A stretch of DNA of 64,000 nucleotides, taken from the NCBI GenBank assembly GCA_024449915.1, contig JAMZAV010001289.1, positions 1 through 64,000 of the forward strand. The letters are read 5' to 3'. This DNA is from Sweltsa coloradensis. Its lineage: Eukaryota; Arthropoda; Insecta; Plecoptera; Chloroperlidae. How positions within the stretch are numbered: position 1 is the first letter of the stretch; each line of letters opens with the position of its first letter. Positions 33,241 through 46,319 of the stretch are shown in pieces. Made by a program: the position numbers and the translations under genes. The notes below the pieces were generated by a model that worked only from the letters and a program-made list of their open reading frames with translations, ran no database searches and was not told the DNA's origin.

Positions 33241-35260
33241 CATGGTGGTAACTCACACTTAAGAAATTGTTTTATCTTTGAGGCGCGAATAATCTTAGCT
33301 ATTAAAGGGGTATTTAAGCGCTTATCCAAAATCACATATTTGATGTATGCTTATTAGAAATGAATTTAGCGAGTAAAAGAAAAAAAATCGGGGTTACCAC
33401 GACCCGGTAAAAAATTGCAGAACTAGGTTATTTTCGAGCTAGGTCCCATCGGCAAAAATCTCCTATAAGAAATAACATTGCGACGATCTTTACCCCCCGT
33501 GACCTTGGAGGATTTTGCTCGGAAAAATTATATTTTGCAACCACATAATTGTCAATCCTTCCTGTAAATAGGCCTAGTGTGCTCTTTAGTTTTCTGATAA
33601 GTGCTCTCATTCAGTTCCAATCCACGGATTACCACAGGTATGTAACTCTGTGCTGCATTTCGTTTTGATCTTTGCTGTGCCGCCTCGCAGTGACTGACTG
33701 TGGCGGGGAAATGTCGCGTAGGAAGGGGGAGACTCGGATTGTCGGACACGTGCTCTCGCGTTGCATAGCAAGCCAATGACTACAATGAGTCAGTGATATG
33801 CGGTATGCCATAATGCCAGTTATTGTCTGTTGACTTATTAGTTATTGTGATTTGTGATTATTGCACCTAGTATATTTTTCGATGGTAAAGGTGCGTAATT
33901 GGCAGATGAAGAAAAATCCAAAGAAGAGTTCATAAAAAGTGCCAGCGGCGGCACAGGAGTCAATAGAAAAACTGGTGGAAATGTGAGGAATGAGTCTTTG
34001 CTGTGTGGAAGACAGGAAGTAGCTGCTTTGCTGTGAAAAGTGTGATAGTTTATACCGACCAACTAATATTTGAAAACTGAATTTTGTCGTATGCGATCGA
34101 ACCAGTTATAAACATAATTAATACATGAAGCGTACCCTCAGTTTGTGAACTGTTTGGGCAAAAACAATTGAGTTATTATTCAAGCTATTTAAGTGGGAAC
34201 GCTTTTACCCTCCTACAAGACATAAAAATATATTTATTTTGAGCTTCAAGATAAAATATTTTTTATGTATTAGACCACAAAAAAACATCAAGGGTTTCCG
34301 TAGTTCCATTGGTCCAATATGAGAAGCAGAATAATAGACGTTTTCACATTAGATCAAACGAACACATTAGATTAGATTAGACTGATGACTTCATTTCATA
34401 GTTTAGTTTATTTACAACCTTCCAAGTATGTCTGCGCCTTGTGAAAGTGTCGAGTTAACCTCCCCTCCCCCAACACGCATTAAGTGCAAGTGCAGTTGCT
34501 CAACTCAGTCTTGTGGTATACACAGATCGGTATAAACACAGCTGGACCTTATAGGCCCTAAATAAGATATTATCTAATGGCAAAACCCGATGTCAGCTAT
34601 CGCACGGATGGGCGCGGGAAATAGCCAGGGGAAGAGCCTGTGTCTAAATCTGAATGGTGTTATCAAAGTTCGGTTATATGAACAACGATTCACGATTGGT
34701 AGCCCGAACTGTTTTATGCTCCAAATATTTCGTCACTGTCATCGAAAGCAAATATAAAAGAGTAACCTTACCCCATACTAGTACTACTGACAATATTTCG
34801 TAATAAAAATCTATTCCGTCTGGGCATTGAACCCGCGTCTTCTGCTCGCCCTAGCTGGTACCTTAGGCCCCTATAACTTCTTAAATGTGTTAAATGCTGT
34901 TGGTGCATTATAAATCTGAGTATGAAACAACACTGCAATGATAATTTTTAAAACATGCTTGTTTCAATTTCAATTTTTATTAAGTTTTGGGTAATTTATA
35001 AAGAAATGTTGAATTGTGACCTACACATGTAATAAAATGTGCTATGTTTTATAATATGAATGAATTATGTACGTTGAACGACGATGAACGTGTAATGTCG
35101 CATTACCGCTGTTAAAATCAATACAAGTTTCGGTTAATTTACGTGTTTGTTATATATTTACTTCCTGTTTCGTTTTTTTGTATTGCATCCGTACACATAA
35201 GATAACACATAAGTGGAACTTTGTATATATTTCACTCAATATGTCATTCTTTAAAACGTT

Positions 35261-35293
<33 letters not shown>
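33241..35293. other. Intronic spacer with possible tRNA-like remnant
   Basis: Mostly unassigned. On the minus strand near 34820-34845, GGTTCAATGCC fits a Pol III B box, but no A box is clear. An (AT)n microsatellite occupies about 35264-35294. Confidence 0.4.
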
Positions 35294-35297
<4 letters not shown>

Positions 35298-35301
35298 AAA
35301 T

Positions 35302-35933
35302 CATAGGCGCCGAGTTTTGATTTTGGGTGGGGGGGGCTGAATGTGGGAATAGCTGGGGTCTGGGGCGAAGCCCCATCCGCCGGAGTCTTACACCGTAGGT
35401 GAAAATTTTAGGGGGCCTACATTATGTTTGATGGCCTGAAAAGCGATTTCAGGCGTGAAAAAAACGATGAAAGAATTGCATTAATATGTCATATCAAACA
35501 AATAACTAGGCCTACCCATAAAGATCGGATAGTCATGCAACTAATAATACTCTCTCAGGTGAAATCCTATGATTATAGGGTCATTCAAAAGTGCACTGCT
35601 CTATTGACAGTTTTTCTCCGAAAATATCGTTAGAAAACTAATTTTCGCCACAGGGGGCCGAGCGAGACGGACTGTCAAAGAACCATGACACACTAGCCAC
35701 ACGTCAGTCAGCAACCCTACCAAAGAAAGAATGCTCTCATAGAAAATACGTGAAGTGGGAAAAAGACATAATTTGTCGATGTGCATTGACTCGAACTCGA
35801 AGGGCTATTTAGTAAAATATCTTATAACACCTGTTAGCAATTTGAACCCTTGGAATTTTTCACTTATACAATTTAGAGCTTGCTCCGCAGGGGGGGCTTG
35901 AGCCCCGTCGCCCCCCCGTACTCGGCGCCTATG
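35302..35933. mobile_element. hAT-like non-autonomous TIR element (632 bp)
   Basis: Termini CATAGGCGCCGAGT / ACTCGGCGCCTATG, flanked by TTTAAAAT (35294-35301) and TATAAAAT (35934-35941), an 8-bp duplication with one mismatch. GC-rich subterminal blocks ('gggctgaatgtg', 'gggcttgagcccc') and no transposase. Located in FoxJ2/3 intron 1. Confidence 0.8.
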
Positions 35934-35941
35934 TATAAAAT

Positions 35942-38050
<2,109 letters not shown>

Positions 38051-38240
38051 AACCAAGTGGCCGAGCAACCCCGTAGCACCTTCCCTTGCGCATCCCAAGA
38101 CCAAGTGGCCGAGCAACCCCGTAGTACCTTCCCTTGCGCATCCCAAGACCAAGTGGCCGAGCAACCCCGTAGCACCTTCCCTTGCGCATCCCAAGACCAA
38201 GTGGCCGAGGCAACCCCGTAGCACCTTCCCTTGCGCATCC
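38051..38240 (+). repeat. 48-bp minisatellite, four units
   Basis: Units start at 38051, 38099, 38147 and 38195, each beginning RACCAAGTGGCCGAG and ending TTGCGCATCCCAA. The fourth is slightly altered (cgaggcaacc). Since 48 is a multiple of three, several frames on both strands stay open and give repetitive pseudo-ORFs. Confidence 0.93.
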
Positions 38241-39104
38241 GCCTCCGCGCATTTTAGGCGGATTTGGCGCATCTACTAGGCGTGGGTGTTTTGGGTCGCC
38301 GTAATTTCAAAAATTTGTGCTCGCCGCTGGTCCTAGGCCAATGGGACGACAGCGTTCAACAAATTACGGCCTACTCGATGCCACCTGTTTGCGTTACTCT
38401 CCAAGAGGCCCTGGCTTCCTGGTCGATGCTCGCTGGCCTCGCCGCATTCCAATGTCACGTGACTATTGATTTTCTTGGCCATCGACCGAACGATCCCCCG
38501 AATCGACCGTCTGAGCCAACCTACTGGCAGAGCCCGCGCTCCCAATAAACTATGTTTTAAAAAATCGATTGACTAACCACCTTGTCAATCGCCTATAGCC
38601 CCCTAGTAGGCCATTTATGTAGATCATAGGTCTATTTACTAGGCACTGAAAACACTTGCTCTGTTATTTTATTAAGATTTTTAGCTTTATGGTTAACTTT
38701 GGATATTTGCGTATGCAAATATTGATGCAAAAATTTGGGTATGGCAGGCCTGACAGGCTGCCCGGCCACAACGCGTTGCCAGATCTCAACCATGAACTCC
38801 CCTTGCGGAGCGGAGACTAGTCGAACTACACTGTTTTGGCGCAATTCTGAATCATGGCGGGCTGCTGAAGGGGCAGGGCAGTCAGGTGATTAGTGATGTG
38901 AAAATTCCCGACATTTATTTCTTGGGGGAATTAATTGGGAATTTTCAAAATAATCTATCGTTTACTCATCGATACGAGTATTTAATATTTATTAGGGTGC
39001 TTAGGGGTAAATCGTACAAAATAAATCTGTTTATGGATGGAAATAAAAGAATTACTCATTGTAATGTAATACGAAATCTAAATAAAGTCTAAAGATTTTG
39101 TTTG
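38241..39104. other. GC-richer unassigned intronic stretch
   Basis: 38250-38560 is richer in GC than its surroundings but has no splice-bounded frame I can support. The rest is AT-rich with no features. Confidence 0.4.
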
Positions 39105-39865
39105 TTGGATGAGTGTAGCGAGCGAAGCGAAAACTTCAATTTCACTGACCCCTCAAAAATTTAGCTCCAATGTTTTTGTTTTTTTTTGTTTGTTTTTTTG
39201 TCTGTTTGTTCGCACGATTCCGGGCAAACGGCATAAGCGATCTTGATGAAAATTGAAGGGGACCTTCGAAATCTCTGAACTTAGACGTGCCACGTTTTTG
39301 GGTACAATCGAAGAAATATTTCTCATGAATATCGCACTTTTACGATTTTTTTCGATTTTTAATGCGATATTTTCGTGACATTTGGGCCGATTCTGACCAA
39401 ACGGGTGGGGCTACAAAGTTCATATTTTACATGGACATTAAGGTTATGGTGATGTAGTACCTTCTGAAAAAAAAATTGAAAAAGGTAACGAGAACCCATA
39501 AAATAAACGTACTTTTTACGATTTTTTTCGATTTTTAGTGCAATATTTTCGTGACATTTGGGCCGATTCTGACCAAACGGGTGAGGCTACAACGTTCATA
39601 TTTCACATAGACATTAAGGTTATGGTGATGTACCGGTAGTACCTTTTGAAAGAAAAAGTTTGTCAAAGTTAGTCAGAATCCATAAAATAAAGGTTTTGAT
39701 ATGAGTTTTTTTGAGGTTTATAAATTAAGAAGATTAGAAACTCGACAACAATCGCCTACAATGCATTCACAAAGCACTTGCAAAGGAAAAGTGGTCCCAC
39801 GCAAACTAAAAACTTACAAAAACGCTCTTCCATCAACGCGGCGGGACTTAAAAGCGTTTTCCTAG
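39105..39865 (+). mobile_element. HINE-like element copy 11, family B (complete)
   Basis: Starts TTGGATGAGTGTAGCGAGC and ends CTCTTCCATCAACGCGGCGG...CGTTTTCCTAG at 39865, followed by T. It carries two minisatellite units (39360-39500 and 39530-39690). Its 3' end is of the CTTAA-type shared with family A copies, while the body is family B. Confidence 0.75.
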
Positions 39866-39897
39866 TATAAGAATATGGCTAGAAGCCGAGACCTGTA

Positions 39898-41396
39898 TGG
39901 GTCATTCTTGAAAAACTTGCCTTTTTGGAATTTATTTTTTTCAAATATAATTTTGCTTTGTTGACTGCCTCGACTACATGATGTTAAGCAGAAACCATCT
40001 GTTGATACATAAACAGTATTGATTTGTAAGATTTTTTATAAAAGGCACGGGAAAAAAAGATAAGTAGGACAGCATACAAAAAAACTCACCTGTGTTACTT
40101 TTTTTTTCAATATTTTTAGTGACAAGCAATTCCTAGATTTTCTTGAAGAGATAAATTATAGAAAATGTTGATATTATAGTTTAAGAATATGTATGTATTG
40201 ATTCATTCAAGAAGTATTTGCTACACAAAAAATGTGTTTTTACTCACCTTTGTTACTAATGATCAATTTTTCAACTCATTTTTTTACTTTTTATTGAGAA
40301 AAAATTGTTTGTATTGATTGTATTAGATGTATTACAGTACTTTAACTAGGCAAACAGCATACATGCTTAACAATGGTCACTTTTATCACAATTATTCCTG
40401 AAACTTGAAATTATATGCGGTAACATAGGTGAAATATGGTAACAAAGGTGAGTTTTAGTAACGTAGGTGAGAAATATATTTTCCTATTTAACACAAAAGC
40501 CTTGAAATTCTACATCAAATGTGAACTCATCTCTTCAAAGTGGTCTTGGCAACCCTAATGTACTGAAATTTCATATAAATACTCACCTATGTTACTCAGA
40601 ATCTCACCCGTGTTACTTTTTAGTAACAAGAGTGAGGGTAACAAAAGTGAGATTTTAACATAAAAATATTCATAATTAATGTCAGCCATGCTTGTTTTCC
40701 TTGTCAGTATTATCAATGGGTTCTGGTATTGATTGCCCTGTTAAGTAATTTATAGTAAATAATGTACCTAAAACATTACCTCAAATTATCTAGGTAACAA
40801 AAGTGAGATTGAATTAAAATACTCCCATCAAATTAACAGTAGAAAGATGATAATTTTCTTCATTTACATGATGCATTCATACCAGCCATCTTGTTAGACA
40901 GGAAACCACAGCCTTGTCATGCTTGCACTGTGAGGTTCTGTTTAGGGCAGACATTTTCAAATGCAAACTTGGTAACAAGAGTGAGGTAACAAGAGTGAGG
41001 TAACAATAGAGACACACATAAAATATGTCCTAACAATCATATTAATGGAATGATACTTCATTCAATATACCTAAAAGATAGGTTAAGGTAATATTGATGT
41101 CTTAAAATTAAGCATACCTTTATTAAATAACTATTTCTAGTACAAAATGAAACCTAAAAGTTCAGATTCTTGTCTAGGACACAGCTTTTATCACACTTTT
41201 GAACAAGTTTATTTTTATTTTGGTGGCTACTAATTTTTTAAACAGGTGTAGGCCTATGTGAATATGATTTTCGAGTTCAGAATTAATGCAGCAAAAATAA
41301 GCTATCAAGGATTTAAAACTTGCATGAATATTTTAAGAAATAAAAAATGTGAAAGTGATGGGACTGGGTTTGGGCAAGTTTTTCAAGAATGACCCG
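39898..41396. mobile_element. 1.5-kb TIR element packed with a GTAAC...GTGAG motif
   Basis: 24-bp terminal inverted repeats, starting TGGGTCATTCTTG on the left and CGGGTCATTCTTG on the right, flanked by TA on both sides (39896-39897 and 41397-41398). A TA duplication fits the Tc1/mariner type. Inside there is no open frame. Instead, at least 12 copies of a 14-mer, consensus GTAACAARRGTGAG, lie in both orientations at 40085, 40243, 40420, 40439, 40458, 40582, 40603, 40623, 40638, 40794, 40972 and 40986. Confidence 0.8.
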
Positions 41397-41398
41397 TA

Positions 41399-42105
41399 TA
41401 TAATGTGATGAGTTAGAAACAACTACAAGACAACACTTTTAAGGACACTTTGTACACTTCTGCAGCCTATGCTTTGTCATTTTAGTGGCATTTTTAACCT
41501 TATACAAGTGATTGCAGTATTTCACCTTTCTCCAGAAGTTCCACCTAAAGCCTATAGGGCAGTGGGATAGTATTTCATACCACCTTTCAAAATCTACACA
41601 ATTAAATCTGGCAGTTTTTCATACTTTTTAACCCAGGTTAAAAGCTGTATTGTTTTGTTTGGAATTAGTAGAATTTTTCTATATTAAATTCTAATGAATA
41701 GAATAATTTTTGAAATGGTTCAAAAATCCAATGGCAATTGTGTATAAAAACACTCAAACACACAAATTTCCGGGATGTCCCGGATATTTTGTTTGCCTGT
41801 AGTAGATTCAATTTCAATCAAAAAAAAAATGCAAACAATATAGGCCTAAAATTGAAAAAAATCTTATTTTTGAAAATCAAGACAAATGATGGTATTTTTT
41901 CCATTGATGTTAATTTGGAATCCAAAATCATCATTTTTAAACGAAAAGGAAAAAAAAATCTTTAAAAACTCCAAAAATTCTTTTAAAAAAGCTCAAATTT
42001 TTTATTGTGAAGCTAGAAAGCAAAATTTTGGGTCCTTTTCCATTGCCCTATAGGCCAAAAGGGTTAAAGTATGACCAAATACTTCCCTTTGATCTACCCG
42101 TACCT
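41399..42105. other. AT-rich intronic spacer
   Basis: Nothing recognised. The plus-strand frame 41738-41965 is Lys/Asn-rich AT translation without motif. Confidence 0.45.
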
Positions 42106-42109
42106 GTTC

Positions 42110-42235
42110 TCCTTCTTTGTACATCAGTTTTTATAACTGAATAGGATAGACGTTAACTTAAGTTTAAGTTATATAACTGAGTGGGTAGACTCTAAATCCA
42201 ATTTATGTATTTATTTATTTATTTAAATAAATAAT
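42110..42235 (+). repeat. SINE-like repeat with (ATTT)n tail, copy 4
   Basis: Core AGTTATATAACTGAGTGGG, TAGACTCTAAAT and a (TTTA)n tail. Includes a partly duplicated 'cagtttttataactgaatag' stretch just upstream. Confidence 0.65.
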
Positions 42236-42684
42236 AAATACCTACCTATTTTAAATAAACTCGGATCATATAACCTAAACGCAGCTAAAAACTGACCATG
42301 CACCTGTGACTTTGAGTCCAAATCTTAATCATCTTACTACTATAAATAGCCATGGAATGGCACATGGCTGTTTCTTTATAGCCAGTTGCTCATATATCAG
42401 TAAGTTTAATTGGTTTTATGAAGAAAGTGGCTATGACAACTGATTGGTACCTACTTTAAACATTATTTAAAAATAGATTCCCAGTTTTGGGGAAAAATTG
42501 GCAATGAGGGAATATTCCCATCATGGGGAACATTCCCACGGGAATATTCCCACCTCCACATCACTAGGTGAAGTGAAACGATTGAATGCAGAAATTTAAG
42601 TAAGTATCTTTGATTAGTTTCCCCGCTTCGCGCGCAAATTTTTCAACGAATGCTGCCAACCGCGTAACAACAAGTATCCCCAAC

Positions 42685-42800
42685 CTCGTTTTTAACGGAA
42701 AGGATTTCAGGTGCGCTGTTATCGATTATATCCTAGAACTAGCGCGGCGTACTACAACTAGGCGGAAAGGTCGACTAACCAAACGAAAGTACACCTTTAA
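42685..42800 (-). repeat. Relative of the MITE at 21228-21419
   Basis: 'aacggaaaggatttcaggtg', 'atatcctagaactagcgcgg' and 'aaccaaacgaaagtac' match the reverse complement of the interior of 21228-21419. Termini are not preserved. Confidence 0.65.
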
Positions 42801-43126
42801 TATAAGTAGTAACAAGGCAAATTTATTGTTTCTAATGTAGTTACTATTGCATTGTGTAAGTTGGCTGCAGTGGAGATGCGCGCGCACGTCGGTTTGAAGC
42901 GGGGTACCCTATACAAGCAATTGCACAGTGTTGCCAGAAAACCCCTGTGCGTACAGTGTAAACTGTCATGGCCACAATTCCACAATAGAATCCTTTTGCG
43001 TATAGACACTCCCCCTTACGGCCTTGTAGGCTTGGATTTTAGTGAAGGAGGGAGCAATTTACGTGTCTTGTATCATTTTGAATCTATTAAAACTTAAAAT
43101 AGATAACATTTCTGATCCTAGTCACA

Positions 43127-43470
43127 ATTAGTAGGGCAGCTTCTCTCGTTGCCACGGGTCTTGGTTCAAATCCAGGTTAAGACATGGTTATTTTGTCGCC
43201 CAAGCACCAGAGTCTAGGAGGGAAGCCCCCTCACTGGTTGTGCTGTTGTGTGACTTTCCACCCTTCCTATCTCTAACCCTTTCTCTAAGTATGAATGAAG
43301 AGGCACCTGGCCGAGCAACAACAGAAGAGGCAGCTTTTCTCTTGTTGCCAAGGGTTCTGGTTCGAATCCAGGGTGAGTCATGGATGTTTTGTCTCCCGAG
43401 CACTAGAGTTGGGAGGGAAGCCCCCTTACTGATTGTGCTGACTGTGTGGCTCAGTATGAATGATGTTTGA
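43127..43470 (+). repeat. Tandem tRNA-like (SINE-type) units with Pol III B boxes
   Basis: Two diverged units 196 bp apart. Each has 'gcagctt-tctcttgttgcca', then a B box (GGTTCAAATCC at 43163-43173, GGTTCGAATCC at 43359-43369), then 'gagcac-agagt' and 'gggagggaagccccct'. The B boxes fit the consensus exactly. No A-box-perfect tRNA fold is present, so this is a tRNA-derived repeat, not a tRNA gene. Confidence 0.65.
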
Positions 43471-43587
43471 AGTAACCTTGCTGATGATGACAACATGCAT
43501 GCAGAATGTACTTCTTGCATGGCCCTACCACAGGTTTGGTTATGTGTTGTGAGTTTTGTTTGCATGTAGTTGGCTGATTTTTAGTGG

Positions 43588-43640
43588 CCACCATCTGCCT
43601 GATGAGTCCCAGAAGGACGAAACGCGTCGTGGATTAAGGT
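43588..43640 (+). ncRNA. Hammerhead ribozyme, canonical core
   Basis: Parts in order: stem I 5' half ATCTGC (43593-43598); CTGATGA (43599-43605); stem II GTCC/GGAC with loop CAGAA (43606-43618); GAAA (43619-43622); a minimal stem III C-G with a two-base loop; the cleavage triplet GTC (43626-43628); stem I 3' half GTGGAT (43629-43634, including two G-U pairs). All catalytic bases of the type I hammerhead are present, and cleavage would fall between 43628 and 43629. A very short stem III is typical of hammerheads in metazoan retroelements, which often work as dimers. It lies in FoxJ2/3 intron 2 on the sense strand. Confidence 0.88.
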
Positions 43641-43740
43641 AACAACTTTAAATTTGCTGCAGTTGTCATCAGCAGGTGAAAAGTTTTGTCGCCCCCAGCC
43701 CTTCAAGCTGGGGCCCTTCTCCAATCTAGCATTATAATTA
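43635..43740 (+). repeat. Hammerhead-associated tail shared with 59819-59992
   Basis: 'gctgcagttgtcatcagcag', 'gtgaaaagttttgtcgc', 'cagcccttcaagctggg' and 'ccttctccaat' match the minus strand of the fold-back at 59819-59992 in the same order. This links the ribozyme to a dispersed repeat family. Confidence 0.7.
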
Positions 43741-43779
43741 GAGCCACGGAAAAATAGCACTTTCAAATAAAAAATTTAG

Positions 43780-43850
43780 CACTTTCATTTCAAAATTTAT
43801 CACTGTAGCATTTTCAAATTACAAATTTAGCACATTGGTGCTAATTACTA
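43780..43850 (+). repeat. Short degenerate tandem repeat
   Basis: Variants of AAATTTAGCACTTTCA-type units (about 24 bp) repeated three to four times. Simple AT-rich minisatellite. Confidence 0.6.
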
Positions 43851-44584
43851 AAATATGCAATATTTAGTTTGCTACGTTGCATAGGCCTAGTTTTTTTTAT
43901 TTATTTATCATATATTTATTTATTTATCATCAAAAAAGGAAAACAAAGAATAGTACTAGTAAAATAGGTACATTGAACATTGTCTCGCTCAATGGAAAGA
44001 TGGAAGAGCTAATCGATACAATGATTGAACGTAAAATTGAACTTCTAGGATTAAGTGAGACAAAGTGGATGGGGAAAGGGGAAAAGGACTTACGAGGTGG
44101 TTACAAGTTGATGTGGTCAGGAGGTACTGAAGGAAGAAAGGGGTAGGATTCATTGCCAGCCCAAGATATAAAGAGAATATTGTATTAGGCATCTAGGGCG
44201 ACGTTCGTTCGCCCACAGCCAAGCGCACGCGACTGCTAGTAGGCCATGATAACTCGACCCTGTTTACTCCTACCCGAGTTGGGGGATTTTCAGCTATCTG
44301 CACACGCCGTCCCGAAAGATTTACAATCTTGAAACTCGGTATATGACCTGATATGTGGTCCATGACAACCAAAATAAAAATCAGCCCGATCCGATAACCC
44401 GTTCTGTGTTAAAAAAGTACGTAAAAATCGACAAAAATCTTCCGTCTGGCTGGTTGGTTGGTTGGTTGGTTGGTTGGTTGGGGGAGGGGAATTCTGCCAG
44501 AGAGGAATAAGAGCCTACAGAGAAAACGGTACTTCTTAGAACTATGAAACTTGGACCACACTTAGATGTACCTCAGACTCACAT

Positions 44585-45500
44585 ACTTCCGCCGAGAGAC
44601 AAGCAATATTCCACCCCCAACACCCCCTAAATCATCCCTAAAATTAAAATAATTCATAGCTCTAACCCAAAATTGAATTTTTAATCAAACTAGTTATTAA
44701 AATTTTTTTCAAATGTGTTTTAACCCAATCGGCCTACATTCTCATTATATAAACCACATTTTGTCAACCCCCATCCCTAATAGTTTATATTATTTTTACC
44801 TTGATTTCCAGCATTCATCACAAAGGCACCTAATGAGTAATCATCATGAAATTTGACATGATGGTACATAATAATATGAAAAATAATCCGCAGAGAGGCA
44901 AGCGATATTCCACCCCCAACACCCCCTAAAATTGGAACAATTCATAGCTCTAATCTAAAATTGATGTTTTATTCAAATTAGTTATTAAAATTATGTTTTA
45001 ATGTGTTTTAACCCAATCGGCCTATTCTCATTTCCTAAACCACATTTTTTCAACCCCCATCCCTAATAGTTTATGTTATTTAAATTACCTTGATTCCAGC
45101 ATTCACCATGAAGGCACCTAATGAGTTATCAGCATGAAATTTGGCATGATGGTACATACTAATATGAAAAATAATTCGTCGAGAGGCAAGCGATATTCCA
45201 CCCCCAACACCCCCTAAATCATCCCCTAAAATTGAAATAATTCATAGCTCTAGCCCAAAATTGAATTTTTATTCAAATTAGTAAATTATGTTTTAATGTG
45301 TTTGAACCCAATCGGCCTATTCTCATTTCCTAAACCACATTTTTTCAACCCCCATCCCTAATAGTTTGTTATTTTTACCTTGATTCCAGCATTCACCATG
45401 AAGGCACCGAATGAGTTATCAGCATGAAATTTGGCATGATGGTACATAATAATATGAAACATAATAATCCACCAGGAGGCAAGCGATATTACACCCCCAC
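44585..45500 (+). repeat. ~280-bp tandem repeat (about 3.5 units)
   Basis: Each unit has 'gaaggcaccta-tgagt-atc', 'atgaaatttggcatgatggt', 'aggcaagcgatattccaccc', 'aattcatagctctaacccaa', 'aacccaatcggcctattctc' and 'aacccccatccctaatagtt'. Units begin near 44585 (partial), 44810, 45100 and 45390. Confidence 0.85.
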
Positions 45501-45811
45501 TGTTCCCTACTACCCTTAACTTTGGGAAAAACTTTAGGTCGTATTTAATACAATTTTAATCTTTTAATTGCTGATTAAAATTATGCGTCAATGTGTTATA
45601 TTCCGGTCAACAAATCATTCACACAAACACCCAAGACGACATTAACCATAGGAAATGTAATAAAAACATTGTATATTGCCAACTATAGATTGTAAACAAA
45701 AACAAAATATGGTAGCTTTTGTTTCTAGACAATCTGTTTTAAAAGGCACTGTATCCACCTTTACACGTATTTCACGCCTTGATATGAAACAAACAACAAA
45801 AAGATGTGATA

Positions 45812-46319
45812 TCCCTCCAAAATACAAAAATTTGTAAAAACCGGCAGCAAAGCTCTCCTTCCAAAGTCTTCGGCTGTGAATGCTGTGAGATATAGAAGTT
45901 GAGCCAAGCATTTCATTCTTTCTCCCTAGTTTCGCATTGAAAAGAAGGAAGATCATTTCGCCTGTTGACGAGCGCCAAGCCAACCATTTTCGTGGTAAAA
46001 AGTGTAAAAATTTTAAACTCAAAATCATATAAAAATTATTTGGCTATTGATTTTGGTACGAGGACTCGAAAAGTCAATGGGCCAAGTAATTTTTTTATGA
46101 TTTTGAGTTTAAAATTTTTACTTTTTTTACCACGAAAATGGTTGGCTTGGCGCTCGTCAACAGGCGAAATGATCTTACTTCTTTTCAATGCGTTACAAGG
46201 GAGAAAGAATGAAATGCTTGGCTCAACTTCTTTATCTCGCAGCATTCACAGCCAAAGACTTTGGAAGGAGAGCTTGGCTGCCGTTGTTTTTTTTTACAAA
46301 TTTTTGTATTTTGGGGGGA
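45812..46319. mobile_element. 508-bp near-perfect palindrome with TA flanks
   Basis: Termini TCCCTCCAAAATACAAAAAT and its inverted counterpart, with TA on both sides (45810-45811, 46320-46321). Arms are about 235 bp with a short loop near 46060. Because the arms are mirror images, both strands give similar open frames, which are not genes. It could be a Tc1/mariner-type fold-back MITE nested at the LINE boundary, or the right end of the composite element. Confidence 0.8.

Larger units (their letters stand above)
44192..46319 (+). mobile_element. 2.1-kb composite insertion inside the LINE endonuclease
   Basis: Begins TCTAGGGCGACG and ends ...TTTTGGGGGGA before TA. On joining the flanks, the LINE codons run LG|IEYTSD without gap (ggca + tagaatat), so the boundaries are known. 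Contents: GGGCGAC head with hairpin, a (GGTT)n run at 44460, about 3.5 copies of a 280-bp unit (44585-45500), a 300-bp unique part, and a 508-bp palindrome. The same order occurs at 13928-15405. Confidence 0.8.

Noticed and set aside
38051..38240. CRISPR-like repeat array
   Set aside because: Units are directly tandem with no unique spacers, and the DNA is animal.
40085..41000. CRISPR or direct-repeat array of GTAAC...GTGAG
   Set aside because: Spacing is irregular and both orientations occur; it sits inside a TIR element.
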